Shown here: positions 16,175 to 25,500 of the stretch, one piece after another
How the letters are laid out: the number at the start of each line of letters is the position of its first letter
Position numbering within the stretch: position 1 is the first letter of the stretch
Assembly (NCBI RefSeq): GCF_003116035.1
Contig: NZ_LGQW01000015.1
Location: 7,465,305 to 7,529,304, forward strand
Source of the DNA: Azospirillum sp. TSH64
GTDB taxonomy: Bacteria > Pseudomonadota > Alphaproteobacteria > Azospirillales > Azospirillaceae
DNA: 64,000 bases
Direction: 5' to 3'
Notes under the pieces: generated by a model
Told to the model about the DNA's origin: nothing
Databases searched by the model: none
Seen by the model: the letters and a program-made list of their open reading frames with translations, nothing else
Program-made: the position numbers and the translations under genes

Positions 16175-16190
16175 TGTCGCAAAGGCGACA
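16175..16190. promoter_or_regulatory. NifA upstream activator sequence of fixABCX
   Basis: TGT-CGCAAAGGCG-ACA fits TGT-N10-ACA and is itself palindromic (TGTCGC...GCGACA). It is 69 bp upstream of the fixA minus-24 box and 46 bp downstream of the hybrid kinase stop codon. Confidence 0.88.
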
Positions 16191-16236
16191 AGGGGAAGCT
16201 GATGTCGGTTTCGCTACAGCCGCGGCGGGTGCGGGC

Positions 16237-19200
16237 TCAGACCGTTTCGATGTGGGCGACGACCCGGTCCAGCTCTACGCCGATACGGGCGACCATGTCG
16301 GCGATGCCGTCGAGCCGGTGGTCGATCACCGCCAGTTCCACCGCATCGGCGGCGGCGGCAAGGTCGCGGGCGCCGACGGTGCGCGAGGACCCCGCCAGCT
16401 TGTGGGCGGCCTGCCGAACCTCGTCCCAGATCTCGCCGGCCAGCGCGTCGACCAGCCAATGGTGCGAAGCGCTGTTGGAGGTCACGAACTCCCCCAGCAG
16501 ATGCCGGACGAACTCGCTGTCGCCGTCGAACAGCGCGGTCAGCGCCTCAAGATCGAGCGGCGGCAAATCGGCGATGGCGGGAGCGGCGGCAGGAGCATGC
16601 CGGGGCGAGGGCTGGGGTTCCGGTTGCTGCAACCCGCCGGTCACCGGTTCCTTGTTCTGCAACGGATCGTCCAATTCCTCGCCCTCCCCGCTTTCGCCGT
16701 CCGCCGGCGGCAGGAAACGGTCCACCACCCGGCGCAGGTCGGCAAGGCTGACCGGTTTCGCCAGCGTGTCGTCCATGCCCGCGAGAAGGCAAAGCTGGGC
16801 CTCGTTCTCCGTCGCGTTGGCGGTGATGGCGACGATGGGCAGGCGAGCCCCGCTTTCCCTCTCCGCGGCGCGGATGCTGCGGGCCAGCTCCATGCCGTCC
16901 ATCTCCGGCATCTGGCAGTCGGTCAGCAGCAGGCCATGGCCGCCGGCCCGCCACAGGGCCAGCGCCTGGGCACCGTCCTCCGCCGTCTCCATCACATGGC
17001 CGAGCAGGGTCAGCTGGCGCTGGATGACCTGACGGTTGGTCGGATGGTCTTCCGCCACCAGGATCAGCCGGCCCCGTGCCCGCGCCTCCTCCACCGTGGG
17101 CAGTCGGCGGCGGCCGGCGGCCGGGGCGGCGGGCTCCGGCGCGGGTTGCCGGTCGGCGCGCCCGCCCTCCCCTGCCGCCATCCGGCCGGCGGCGGCCAGG
17201 ATGGCGCGGACCAGCCCGACCCGGCGCACCGGCCGGCCGAGCACCATTGTGCCGGCACCGGAGGCACCAAGCTCCGCCGCATCGCCGGAACTCAGCGCGT
17301 CGCCACCGATCACCACGCGCCCGCGCACCCGGCCGCGCGGGTCGCGGTCCAGCGCCGCGGTGTCGGTGCCGAGCGTGGCGACCAGAACATCGCAGGCGGC
17401 GGTCGGCAACAGGGTGCGCAAGGCGGCGTCGGCGTCGGCCGCCTCCACCACCTGCGCGCCGTCGGCGTTCAGATAGCGGGCGAGAAAGCCACGCTCCTGC
17501 GCATCCGCCGCCAGGAGCAGGACGGTCACCCCCTGCAGCGGCGCCCGCTGCGTCACGGCCGGTTCGTCCACCGCAACCAGATCGGCGGCGAAGGTGAACC
17601 AGAAGGTGGAGCCGACATTGACCTCGCTGTTGACGCCGATGTCGCCGCCCATCAGTTCGGCCAGGCGCCGGCAGATCGACAGCCCCAACCCGGTGCCGCC
17701 GAAGCGGCGGGTGGTCGATGCCTCCGCCTGGGTGAAGGGGCGGAACAGGCGGGTCTGGTTTTCCCTGGAGATGCCGATGCCGGTGTCGGTCACCGCGACG
17801 CGGATGATGACGCGGTCGCCGTCGAAATGCGCCAGTTCCACCCGCACGGTGACCGAGCCGGACTGTGTGAACTTCACCGCATTGCCGGCGATGTTGAACA
17901 GCACCTGCCGGATGCGGACCGGATCGCCGACGACCTCCGCCGGCAGGTCGGGGTCGATGTAGGTGACCAGCGACAGCCCCTTGGCCCTGGCCCCCGGCGC
18001 CAGCGTGTCGGCCACCCCCTCCACGACATTGGCGAGCGCCACCGGCACCCGCTCCAGGTCGAGCCGGCCGGCCTCGATTTTTGAGAAGTCGAGGATGTCG
18101 TTGATGATGGTCAGCAGGGCGCCGGCCGATTCCCGCACCACGCTGACCAGTTCGCGCTGGTCGCCGGTCAGGCTGGTGTGCTCCAGCAACTCCAGCATGC
18201 CTTGGATGCCGTTCATCGGCGTGCGGATTTCGTGGCTCATCGTCGCCAGGAACAGCGACTTCGCCTGATTGGCCGCCTCCGCCTCCGACCGCGCCGCCTC
18301 GGCCGCCACGCGCGCCGCCACCAGATCCTGCGTGCGCTCCGCCACCTGCCGTTCCAGGCTGCGGTTCAGCTCGGTCAGTTCCTCGTACAGGTGGACGTTG
18401 TCGAAGCCGATGGCGACCTTGGCGCAGAACACCTCCAGCAGCCGCCGCTCGTCGGCCGTCAGGGCGCGGCCATGCCCGAGATAGACCACGGTGTCGTGCC
18501 GGCGGGTGGCGGAGCGGAAGACCAGGACGCTGTGCCCGCGCTCATAGCGGTTGCGGCCATCGGCCAGCGCTGCGGTCACCGCCTGCGCCGCGTCGGGCGG
18601 CAGCGCCAGGAACAGCGGGATCCCCTCCATCCCGACATGGCAGCCGGCACCGCCCAGCACCAGCGGCTCCGACGGCCGCGGCCCGTCGCACAGGCGGCTG
18701 ACCAGCGCCACCCCGCCCGACACCCCACCCGACATCAGTCCATTGGCCGGCGGGCAGACGCCGACGATCTGGGCCACGGCATGGCGGACGAACTCCGCCA
18801 TCGTCCGCTTGCCCAGCAGGGTGGAGGAGGAGTCCAGGATGCGTTCCAGCCCCTCCCGGTGGTCCTCGATGGCGGTGATGTCCTGATAGCCGCGCAGCGC
18901 GGCGACCACAGAGGTGAACAGCTTCTGCGCCGTCAGCTCGGTCTTCGATTTGTAGTCGTTGATGTCATAGCTGAGGATGACGTCGCGTTCCGGCGCCTGC
19001 CCCGGTTGGCCGGTGCGCAGGATGATGCGCACACGGCGGTTGCTCAGCTCGCTGCGGATATAGCGGACCAGCCGCAGGCCGGCATCGTCGGATTCCATCA
19101 CGACGTCCAGCAGGATCACCGCGATGGCCGGGTTGTCGCGCAGAACACCGCGTGCCTCCGCCGCGGTGGCGGCCGACAGGAACTGCGCCGGGCGTCCTTC

Positions 19201-19353
19201 AAAGGTGAAGCCGCGCAGCACCATCTTGGTGGTGGCATGGATGGCCGGGTCGTCGTCGACGATCAGGATCAGCCAGGGTTCGACCGGCTCCGCAGCCTCG
19301 GCAACCGCCTCGACGGCGGGCTCCTCCTCCGCGAACAGGAATTCGTCGCTCAT
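16237..19353 (-). CDS. Hybrid histidine kinase, REC-DUF3369-HisKA-HATPase-REC-REC-Hpt
   Basis: A 1038-residue soluble multidomain sensor kinase. Domains in order: an N-terminal receiver (Asp83 in VILLDVVMESDD), a DUF3369-type sensor region (about 165-330), a coiled coil, HisKA with His374 in MSHEIRTPMN, HATPase_c (DTGIGIS, GGTGLGLSIC), a degenerate receiver (about 640-740, lacking a clear phospho-acceptor), a true receiver with LLLTDCQMPEMDGM, and a C-terminal Hpt domain with the His in QAAHKLAGSS. Members with REC-DUF3369 are cytoplasmic and take their input from another phosphoprotein. No membrane segment is seen. The ATG at 19353 follows GGGGGA. The gene ends just upstream of the NifA site of fixABCX; whether it relates to nitrogen fixation is unknown. 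Confidence 0.92.
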   Translation of the reverse strand: MSDEFLFAEEEPAVEAVAEAAEPVEPWLILIVDDDPAIHATTKMVLRGFTFEGRPAQFLSAATAAEARGVLRDNPAIAVILLDVVMESDDAGLRLVRYIRSELSNRRVRIILRTGQPGQAPERDVILSYDINDYKSKTELTAQKLFTSVVAALRGYQDITAIEDHREGLERILDSSSTLLGKRTMAEFVRHAVAQIVGVCPPANGLMSGGVSGGVALVSRLCDGPRPSEPLVLGGAGCHVGMEGIPLFLALPPDAAQAVTAALADGRNRYERGHSVLVFRSATRRHDTVVYLGHGRALTADERRLLEVFCAKVAIGFDNVHLYEELTELNRSLERQVAERTQDLVAARVAAEAARSEAEAANQAKSLFLATMSHEIRTPMNGIQGMLELLEHTSLTGDQRELVSVVRESAGALLTIINDILDFSKIEAGRLDLERVPVALANVVEGVADTLAPGARAKGLSLVTYIDPDLPAEVVGDPVRIRQVLFNIAGNAVKFTQSGSVTVRVELAHFDGDRVIIRVAVTDTGIGISRENQTRLFRPFTQAEASTTRRFGGTGLGLSICRRLAELMGGDIGVNSEVNVGSTFWFTFAADLVAVDEPAVTQRAPLQGVTVLLLAADAQERGFLARYLNADGAQVVEAADADAALRTLLPTAACDVLVATLGTDTAALDRDPRGRVRGRVVIGGDALSSGDAAELGASGAGTMVLGRPVRRVGLVRAILAAAGRMAAGEGGRADRQPAPEPAAPAAGRRRLPTVEEARARGRLILVAEDHPTNRQVIQRQLTLLGHVMETAEDGAQALALWRAGGHGLLLTDCQMPEMDGMELARSIRAAERESGARLPIVAITANATENEAQLCLLAGMDDTLAKPVSLADLRRVVDRFLPPADGESGEGEELDDPLQNKEPVTGGLQQPEPQPSPRHAPAAAPAIADLPPLDLEALTALFDGDSEFVRHLLGEFVTSNSASHHWLVDALAGEIWDEVRQAAHKLAGSSRTVGARDLAAAADAVELAVIDHRLDGIADMVARIGVELDRVVAHIETV

Positions 19354-19541
19354 CACGGTCCCCCGCCGAACTTGCCGCGCTTTTTCCACCCCGACACGCG
19401 GCCCAAAGCGCCGGCGACCTTAGCATATGTCGGGGAATGGCCGCCAGTTCGGCCCCCTCCGGCGGCCATCGGGCTGAAAGGGTGGATTTGCCGGGCGGCA
19501 GCCGCCATGGTGGCGCCGTTTTCCATCGCGCATGTGCCGTC

Positions 19542-20387
19542 ATGAACCTGCTTGCCTGCATCCACGACAAGGCCCCGCTGATCGAGGCGCGGGATCCCGA
19601 CCTGGGCGACCTGTTCCCGCCCGGCTTCCTCGACCTGTACGAGGTGCACAGCTACCGCAACGCGGCGCGCATCCTGGCCCATGCCTGCACGGCCGAGTTC
19701 CGCGAGATCACCGAACGGCTGATGGAGTTTCGCATCCGCACCGAGGACATCGTGGCGTCCGGAGGCAACAAATCGCAGATCGCCAAGACGATGGAGCGGA
19801 TGCTGAACCCGCTGGGCTGGAACGAGACGCGCATCCGCGGCGACCTGTTCATCACCAAGATGATCGTGACGCATGAGGAAAAGCGCCGCGTGGCCGGCAA
19901 GAACCGCGGCCGGACCGTCACCGAACAGCGCCAGCGCGAGGAGCTGTACAAGGTCAACGGCTTCATCGACGGCCACAAGATCGACTTCGTGAAGGGACGG
20001 GTGTCCTTCGACCTGGAATGGAACAGCAAGGACCAGACCTTTGACCGCGACCTCTACGCCGCCCGCACCTTCTACGAATGCGGCATCATCAATGCCGGCG
20101 TCCTGCTGACCCGCAGCGCCGAACTGATCCCGCTGTTCACCGAGGTGGCGCGGCGGGTCGAGATGAAGAATTTCCAGAACAAGTACGGTGCCAGCACCAC
20201 CTGGATGAAGAAGCTGCTTTACCGGCTGGATGCCGGCCGCGGCGGCGGCTGCCCGGTGCTGGCGCTCGGCATCCGTCCGGCGCTGGTGTCGGATTTCGAC
20301 GAATGGAAGGACAGCCATCCGGTGGTCCGGCAGGCCGCGACCTTCGATGTCGATACCGGTGCGGAGGACGAGGACGATCTGTGGTGA
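19542..20387 (+). CDS. Probable BglII/BstYI-family endonuclease, no methylase nearby
   Basis: A 281-residue soluble protein that resembles the BglII/BstYI restriction endonuclease family. The key segment, residues 146-170, has Asp148, then eight residues, then Asp157-Leu-Glu159, followed by WNSKDQTFDRDL; BglII has the equivalent Asp84-X8-Glu93-X-Gln95 active site of a PD-(D/E)XK fold. The next segment (ECGIINAGVLLTRS) fits the beta-strand that follows in this fold. N-terminal to it lies a helical region of about 140 residues. No DNA methyltransferase gene is present in the window. It is divergent from the hybrid kinase. The ATG at 19542 is chosen by family-like start; an in-frame start at 19437 would be inside the promoter gap. 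Assignment rests on motif recognition, not a search. Confidence 0.62.
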   Translation: MNLLACIHDKAPLIEARDPDLGDLFPPGFLDLYEVHSYRNAARILAHACTAEFREITERLMEFRIRTEDIVASGGNKSQIAKTMERMLNPLGWNETRIRGDLFITKMIVTHEEKRRVAGKNRGRTVTEQRQREELYKVNGFIDGHKIDFVKGRVSFDLEWNSKDQTFDRDLYAARTFYECGIINAGVLLTRSAELIPLFTEVARRVEMKNFQNKYGASTTWMKKLLYRLDAGRGGGCPVLALGIRPALVSDFDEWKDSHPVVRQAATFDVDTGAEDEDDLW

Positions 20388-20415
20388 GGGCGCCAGGGAG
20401 CCCTCACCGCCCTCC

Positions 20416-21078
20416 TCACGCGAACTTGCGGTCGGTCAGCAGCAGCCGCACCGCGAAGCCCAGGAACAGCACGCCGGCGATGCCGTCCAGCGCCGTGCGG
20501 ACCCGCGGGCTGGACAGCACGCGCCGCGCGGCCCCGGCACTGAGTGCCGCGATGCCGACCAGATAGAGACCGCCCAGCACCGAGATGATGTTACCGAGGA
20601 TGAAGGTCTGCAACGCCACATGGCCCAGGTCCGGGGCGATGAACTGGGGCACGAAGGCCAGCTGGAACAGGATGATCTTCGGGTTCAGCAGGTTGGTCAG
20701 CAGCGCCTGGACGAAGACGCGGGACGTGCCCGCCGGGGCCGGGGCCTCGATGGACGGAACGGGTTCGGCACCGCGGCTGGCCCAGACGCTCCACAGCGAC
20801 CGCAGGCCGATCCAGGCGAGATAGGCGCCGCCGGCATAGCGCAGCAGGTCGAACAGCGACGCCGACGCCGCGATCAGGGCGGAGATGCCGGCGGCGGCCA
20901 GCAGCGAATGGACGGTGTTGCCGACGCAGATGCCGATGGTGGCCACCACGCCCGCCTGCCGGCCATCGGCGATGCTGCGGGTCAGCACCAGAAGCGAGTC
21001 CGGTCCCGGTGCCAGGACCAGCACACAGACGGCGACCATATAGAGTTGCAGCAGGTGGAGGTCGAGCGGCAGGGTCAT
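20416..21078 (-). CDS. LysE/RhtB family amino acid exporter
   Basis: A 220-residue inner-membrane protein with about six hydrophobic segments. The segment LVLAPGPDSLLVLTRSIADG near residue 20 is the hallmark of the LysE/RhtB family, which exports amino acids such as homoserine, threonine or leucine. The substrate cannot be told from sequence. It is downstream of lpxL by 34 bp on the same strand, so it may be cotranscribed with the lipid A genes, without an obvious functional link. Confidence 0.9.
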   Translation of the reverse strand: MTLPLDLHLLQLYMVAVCVLVLAPGPDSLLVLTRSIADGRQAGVVATIGICVGNTVHSLLAAAGISALIAASASLFDLLRYAGGAYLAWIGLRSLWSVWASRGAEPVPSIEAPAPAGTSRVFVQALLTNLLNPKIILFQLAFVPQFIAPDLGHVALQTFILGNIISVLGGLYLVGIAALSAGAARRVLSSPRVRTALDGIAGVLFLGFAVRLLLTDRKFA

Positions 21079-21112
21079 CGCGTAACGGACCTTCGGCGAG
21101 AGGTTCGGGTGC

Positions 21113-22009
21113 TCAGTCGGGCCAGCGGCGGTGGATCCACAACCATTGCGCCGGCCGGTCGCGGATCCAATCCTCCAACAGTCGGTTCAGCCTTTCCATA
21201 AGAATTCGCGCATCCGCATTGCGGTCGCCGCTGGTCGGGTATTCCTCCGGCGGCAGGACGGTGACGCGGAAATGGGCCCCCTCCAGCCTCTCAGTCCGCG
21301 CCGGACACAGCGGGAGCTGCATCTTCATGCCGAGGACGGCAGCCGCCGGAGCCGTCATGGCGTCGCGACCGAAGAAAGGCACCGGAATGCCGTCGTTCAT
21401 CTTCTGGTCGATCAGCATGCCGACATGGCCGCCCTTGGTCAGGTGGCGCAGCAGGATCCTGGCACCCTCGGGCCCCTTGGGGATCTGCATGCCGGTCGCC
21501 GCCCCGCGCAGCTTCACCAGCAGTTCGCCGACCATCGGGTTGTTGGGCGCGCGGTAGACCAGCCCCAGTTCCAGCCCCAGCATGCGGGAGGCGACCGACT
21601 GGACCTCCCAGTTCGCCAGATGGCCGGAGACCAGGATACCGGCCTTGCCGTCCTCGCGCAGGGCGTCGACATGCTCGGTGCCGACCACCTCGATCCGTTC
21701 GCGGCCGATCTGCTCCAGATGCGGGTATTCGGCGATGGTACGGCCGAGATTGTCCCACATGCCGCGAATGATCGCGTCGATCTCCGCCCCGCCCTTCTCC
21801 GGGAAGGCGCGGGTCAGGTTGCGCCGGGCGCGGGCGCTGTTGGGCAGCCACGGCCCCACCGTCCGGCCGATCCAGCCGCCGAGCGCCGATGCGCGGTCGA
21901 GCGGCAGCATCCGGAACAGACCGCAGACGCCATGGACCAGCAGCGCCTCCAGCGGATAGCCGATGCGGCGCGTCAGCCATTTCTGCAACGGGCTACGCGG
22001 CTTGGCCAT
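21113..22009 (-). CDS. lpxL: Lipid A lauroyl-type acyltransferase
   Basis: A 298-residue inner-membrane protein of the LpxL/HtrB late acyltransferase family, which adds a secondary acyl chain to Kdo2-lipid IVA from acyl-ACP. The catalytic HX4E motif is visible in SGHLANWEV near residue 140, preceded by one N-terminal hydrophobic helix. The start codon overlaps the end of lpxK by 17 bp. LpxL and its paralogues LpxM/LpxXL are hard to separate by sequence alone, so chain specificity is not claimed. Confidence 0.9.
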   Translation of the reverse strand: MAKPRSPLQKWLTRRIGYPLEALLVHGVCGLFRMLPLDRASALGGWIGRTVGPWLPNSARARRNLTRAFPEKGGAEIDAIIRGMWDNLGRTIAEYPHLEQIGRERIEVVGTEHVDALREDGKAGILVSGHLANWEVQSVASRMLGLELGLVYRAPNNPMVGELLVKLRGAATGMQIPKGPEGARILLRHLTKGGHVGMLIDQKMNDGIPVPFFGRDAMTAPAAAVLGMKMQLPLCPARTERLEGAHFRVTVLPPEEYPTSGDRNADARILMERLNRLLEDWIRDRPAQWLWIHRRWPD

Positions 22010-22991
22010 CGGGGCTTCCTTTCAGCGAAACATGCGTCAGCAGCGCAGCGAGCGCGCTCTCGTCGGCCCAGCGCACCGACACCGGCAGGACGGCGATCTT
22101 CGCCCGCAACTCCGGCGGCAGGCGGATGGCGTCCTTGGCGGTGGTGACGGGCAAGGTGCCCAGCGCCGTGGCGCGGTCGATCAGTGCCGCCACCTCGGCC
22201 GGACGGTAGGGGTGATGGTCGGCGAAGGGCACCCGCTCCGCGATGCGGGCGCCGAGCGCCTCCAGCGTGGCGAAGAACTTCTCCGGACGGCCGATGCCGG
22301 CGAAGGCCAGCACGTCGCGCCCGGCGAGACGGGCGGCGGCCTCCGGATCGGGCTCCAGCCGGGCGGTCAGCACCGGGCGTCCGCCGGCCAGCGCCGCCAG
22401 ACCGTGACGGTCCTCGCCCAGGATCACCAGCGCATCGGCGCGGGCGAGGCCGTCGGCCACCCGTTCCCGCAGCGGCCCCGCCGGAACCAGCCGGCCGTTG
22501 CCGAAGCCGACCGCGCCGTCGGCGACGATCAGCGACAGATCCTTGTGCAGGGCCGGGTTCTGGAAGCCGTCATCCATGACGATTGCCTTGGCCCCGGCGG
22601 CAACCGCGCGCTCCGCCCCAGCCAACCGGTCGCGCGCCACCCAGCAGGGCGCCGCCCCGGCCAGCAGCAGCGCCTCGTCGCCGACGTCGGCGGCGGTGTG
22701 GCGGCCGGGATCGACCGCCAGCGGACCAGCCTCCCGCCCGCCATGGCCGCGGGTCAGCGCATGGACGGCGACACCGCGGGCCTGCAAGGCCGCAATCACA
22801 GACAGCCCGACCGGCGTCTTGCCGGCGCCGCCCGCCACCAGATTGCCGACGCAGACCACCGGAACGCCGACCTTGCGCGGAACGGTTCCGGCGATGCGCC
22901 GCCGCCCGGCCAGCCCATAGAGCGCACCCAGCGGCGCCAACAGGGTGGAGGCGAGACCGGGCGGCCGGTACCAAAAGGCGGGGGTCTTCAC
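21993..22991 (-). CDS. lpxK: Tetraacyldisaccharide 4'-kinase
   Basis: LpxK phosphorylates the 4' position of the lipid A disaccharide at the cytoplasmic face of the inner membrane. The 332-residue protein has the Walker A motif in GNLVAGGAGKTPV near residue 50, a hydrophobic N-terminal helix, the catalytic-region ALTRGHGG, and MDDGFQNPALHKDL. It follows waaA by 14 bp and overlaps lpxL, an arrangement typical of alphaproteobacterial lipid A operons. Confidence 0.95.
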   Translation of the reverse strand: MKTPAFWYRPPGLASTLLAPLGALYGLAGRRRIAGTVPRKVGVPVVCVGNLVAGGAGKTPVGLSVIAALQARGVAVHALTRGHGGREAGPLAVDPGRHTAADVGDEALLLAGAAPCWVARDRLAGAERAVAAGAKAIVMDDGFQNPALHKDLSLIVADGAVGFGNGRLVPAGPLRERVADGLARADALVILGEDRHGLAALAGGRPVLTARLEPDPEAAARLAGRDVLAFAGIGRPEKFFATLEALGARIAERVPFADHHPYRPAEVAALIDRATALGTLPVTTAKDAIRLPPELRAKIAVLPVSVRWADESALAALLTHVSLKGSPDGQAA

Positions 22992-23005
22992 GGCGGCGCG
23001 TCCCC

Positions 23006-24292
23006 TCAGGCAGCCGTCCGGATGCCGGCCGCGCCCAGCACCGGGGCCAGCGCCGCCAGCGCCCGGTCGATGATCCGCCGGTTGTCGGCGGTCACCCGTG
23101 CCGCACCCGCGACGATGCGGTCTCGTGCACGGTCATCGGTCAGCAACCGGCGCGCCTCGCGGGCCAGCGCCTCGCCGTCCGCCACCGGCAGGGCGCCGCC
23201 GGCGGCTTCCAGCATGTGGGTGATCTCGCCGAAATTGAACATGTGCGGCCCGTACAGCACGGCACAGCCCAGCTGCGCCGGCTCCACCGGGTTCTGTCCA
23301 CCATGGGGGATGAAGGAGCCACCCATGCACACCACCGGTGCCGCACGGTAGAACAGCCCAAGCTCGCCCATGGTGTCGGCGACATAGACGGCATGCTCGG
23401 GACCCGGCAGGTGATGCCCGGCGGTCCGTTGAAGAACCGGCAGCCCGCGCGCCCGCATCAGCTCCGCGATGGCGTCGCCGCGATGGGCATGGCGTGGGGC
23501 GACGACCGTCAGCAGGCCGGGCAGCACCGGGGCCAGCGCAGCATGGACCGCCGCGGCGATCTCGTCCTCTCCCGGATGGGAACTGGCGAGCAGCCAGACC
23601 GGCCGGCCGGCCAGGGATGCCCGCAGCGGCTCCATCGCATCGGCGACGGCGGGGGGAGGCTCGGCGGAGAATTTCAGGTTGCCGACGCTGGCGACGCCGG
23701 AAGCGCCGAGCCGGCGCAGCCGCTCCGCATCGCCTTCGGTCTGGGCCAGCGTCACCTGGAAGGTCGACAGCAGGCCGCCGATCAGCCCCGGCACGTTGCG
23801 CCAGCGCGAGAAGCTGCGTTCGGACATGCGGGCATTGACCAGCGCGGCCGGGATGGAGCGGGTGCGGATGCCGGCCAGCAGGTTCGGCCAGATCTCCGAC
23901 TCCGTCCACAACACCGCGTCGGGCCGCCAATGGTCGAGGAAACGGTCGACCGCGCCCGGCAGATCGACCGGCACATACTGGTGGATCGCACGCCGCGGCA
24001 GCCGCCGGCCCATCAGCTCGGCCGAGGTGACGGTGCCGGTGGTCATCAGCACGGTCAGGTCGGGCGCGCCTTCCAGCAGCCGGCCGACCAGCACGAGGAC
24101 CGAATTCGCCTCCCCCACGCTGGCCGCGTGGATCCAGACCAGCGGACCGGCCGGCCGGGCTTGCGATGCCATGCCGAACCGCTCCGCCTGGCGCGCGGGG
24201 TCTTCCTTGCCGGCAGCACGGCGCCGGTCGAGATAGAGGCGCACCGCCGGCCCGGCAACGGTCGTCAGGCCACGGTAGAGGGAATGCAGCAT
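23006..24292 (-). CDS. waaA: 3-deoxy-D-manno-octulosonic acid transferase
   Basis: WaaA (KdtA) transfers Kdo from CMP-Kdo onto lipid IVA. The 428-residue protein shows the family segments WIHAASVGEANSV with its catalytic-region glutamate, LWTESEIWPNLL, and the C-terminal GGSFIPHGGQNPVEPAQLG. The ATG at 24292 gives the family N-terminus MLHSLYRGLTTVAGP; a TTG at 24391 would add 33 unrelated residues. It heads the waaA-lpxK-lpxL-lysE run. About 210 bp of non-coding DNA separate it from the upstream glycosyltransferase gene. Confidence 0.94.
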   Translation of the reverse strand: MLHSLYRGLTTVAGPAVRLYLDRRRAAGKEDPARQAERFGMASQARPAGPLVWIHAASVGEANSVLVLVGRLLEGAPDLTVLMTTGTVTSAELMGRRLPRRAIHQYVPVDLPGAVDRFLDHWRPDAVLWTESEIWPNLLAGIRTRSIPAALVNARMSERSFSRWRNVPGLIGGLLSTFQVTLAQTEGDAERLRRLGASGVASVGNLKFSAEPPPAVADAMEPLRASLAGRPVWLLASSHPGEDEIAAAVHAALAPVLPGLLTVVAPRHAHRGDAIAELMRARGLPVLQRTAGHHLPGPEHAVYVADTMGELGLFYRAAPVVCMGGSFIPHGGQNPVEPAQLGCAVLYGPHMFNFGEITHMLEAAGGALPVADGEALAREARRLLTDDRARDRIVAGAARVTADNRRIIDRALAALAPVLGAAGIRTAA

Positions 24293-24501
24293 CAAGGCCC
24301 GGAACAGGAGACGTACGACAACGGGCGCGTTGCCGGTGCCCCTGATACGGACCACCGGCGACGCGCCCGGCGGCACCTTAGCACGCGGCAACGGTTCCGT
24401 AACAGGGGCCGGTGCGACGCAGGCCCCTCACCGTTCCCTCAAAACGTCACAAGCGCCAACCGCGCGGAAAAGGCTGCGGCGTATCCCGAATGCCTTCCCG
24501 C

Positions 24502-25500
24502 TTACGAAAAGGGTCGCAGGTTCGACAGGAACTGTTCGGCCGAGCGGCGCCAGGAGTAGCCCAGCGCATAGTCCCGGCAGGTCTGCGCCGGGATCGCCAG
24601 CGCCCCTTCGACCGCGCGCTTCAGATCCTCGTCCAGGCAGCCTGCGCCGGAGCCGTCGACCACGTCCAGCGGTCCAGGCACCGGATAGGCCGCCACCGGC
24701 ACGCCGGACGCCAGCGCCTCCAGCAACACCAGCCCGAAGGTGTCGGTGCGCGACGGGAAGACGAAGACGTCGGCGGCGGCATAATGCCTCGCCAACTCCT
24801 CGCCATGCTTGGCGCCGACCCAATGGACGGCGGGATACTTGCGCTGCAATTCCTCCCGTGCCGGGCCATCGCCGACCACCACCTTGGTGCCGGGCAGGTC
24901 GAGGCGCAGGAAATCCTCCAGGTTCTTTTCCACCGCGACGCGCCCGACATACATCGACACCGGGCGCGGCAGATCGAGGAAGTCCTTGTCGCGGGGCCGG
25001 AACAGCTCGGTGTCGACCCCGCGGGTCCAGCGGCGGATGTTGGCGAAGCCGCGGGTCGTCAGCGCGTCCTCGATGGTCTGGGTCGCCACCATCACCGCCG
25101 AGGACGGCTTGTGGAAGCGGCGCACCACCGCATAGGACAGCGCCAGCGGGATCGGGGCGCGGTCGCGCACATATTCGGGAAAGCGGGTGTGGTAGGCGGT
25201 GGTGAAGGGCTTGCCGTGCTTCAGGCAATAGGAGCGTGCGGCAAAGCCCAGCGGCCCTTCGGTGGCGATGTGGATGCAGTCGGGCCGCAGCCCGTCGATC
25301 ATCGCCCACAAGCGCCGCTTCGCCCCCAGTGCCAGCCGGATTTCCGGATATGTCGGCATCGGCAGGGTGCGGAAGCGGTCGGGGCCGATCACCTCGACGC
25401 TGTGGCCCATCGCCTCCAGCTCCGCGCGCACGGTGCCGATGGTGCGCACGACGCCGTTCACCTGCGGGTGCCAGGCGTCGCTGACGATCAGGATGTTCAC
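24502..25500 (-). CDS. GT4 glycosyltransferase, likely diacylglycerol glycosyltransferase Agt
   Basis: A 332-residue GT-B glycosyltransferase of family GT4. The N-terminal ILIVSDAWHPQVNGVVRT, the MYVGRVAVEKN start of the C-terminal domain, and the donor-binding EX7E region (TDTFGLVLLEALASG) are present. Start is a GTG at 25500 whose GTGA overlaps the stop of the upstream phosphoesterase gene, showing tight coupling. In other alphaproteobacteria, a GT4 enzyme (Agt) coupled to PlcP glycosylates diacylglycerol to make phosphate-free glycolipids under phosphate starvation; this pair fits that arrangement. A mannosyl- or generic lipid glycosyltransferase is the alternative. Confidence 0.8.
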   Translation of the reverse strand: MNILIVSDAWHPQVNGVVRTIGTVRAELEAMGHSVEVIGPDRFRTLPMPTYPEIRLALGAKRRLWAMIDGLRPDCIHIATEGPLGFAARSYCLKHGKPFTTAYHTRFPEYVRDRAPIPLALSYAVVRRFHKPSSAVMVATQTIEDALTTRGFANIRRWTRGVDTELFRPRDKDFLDLPRPVSMYVGRVAVEKNLEDFLRLDLPGTKVVVGDGPAREELQRKYPAVHWVGAKHGEELARHYAAADVFVFPSRTDTFGLVLLEALASGVPVAAYPVPGPLDVVDGSGAGCLDEDLKRAVEGALAIPAQTCRDYALGYSWRRSAEQFLSNLRPFS

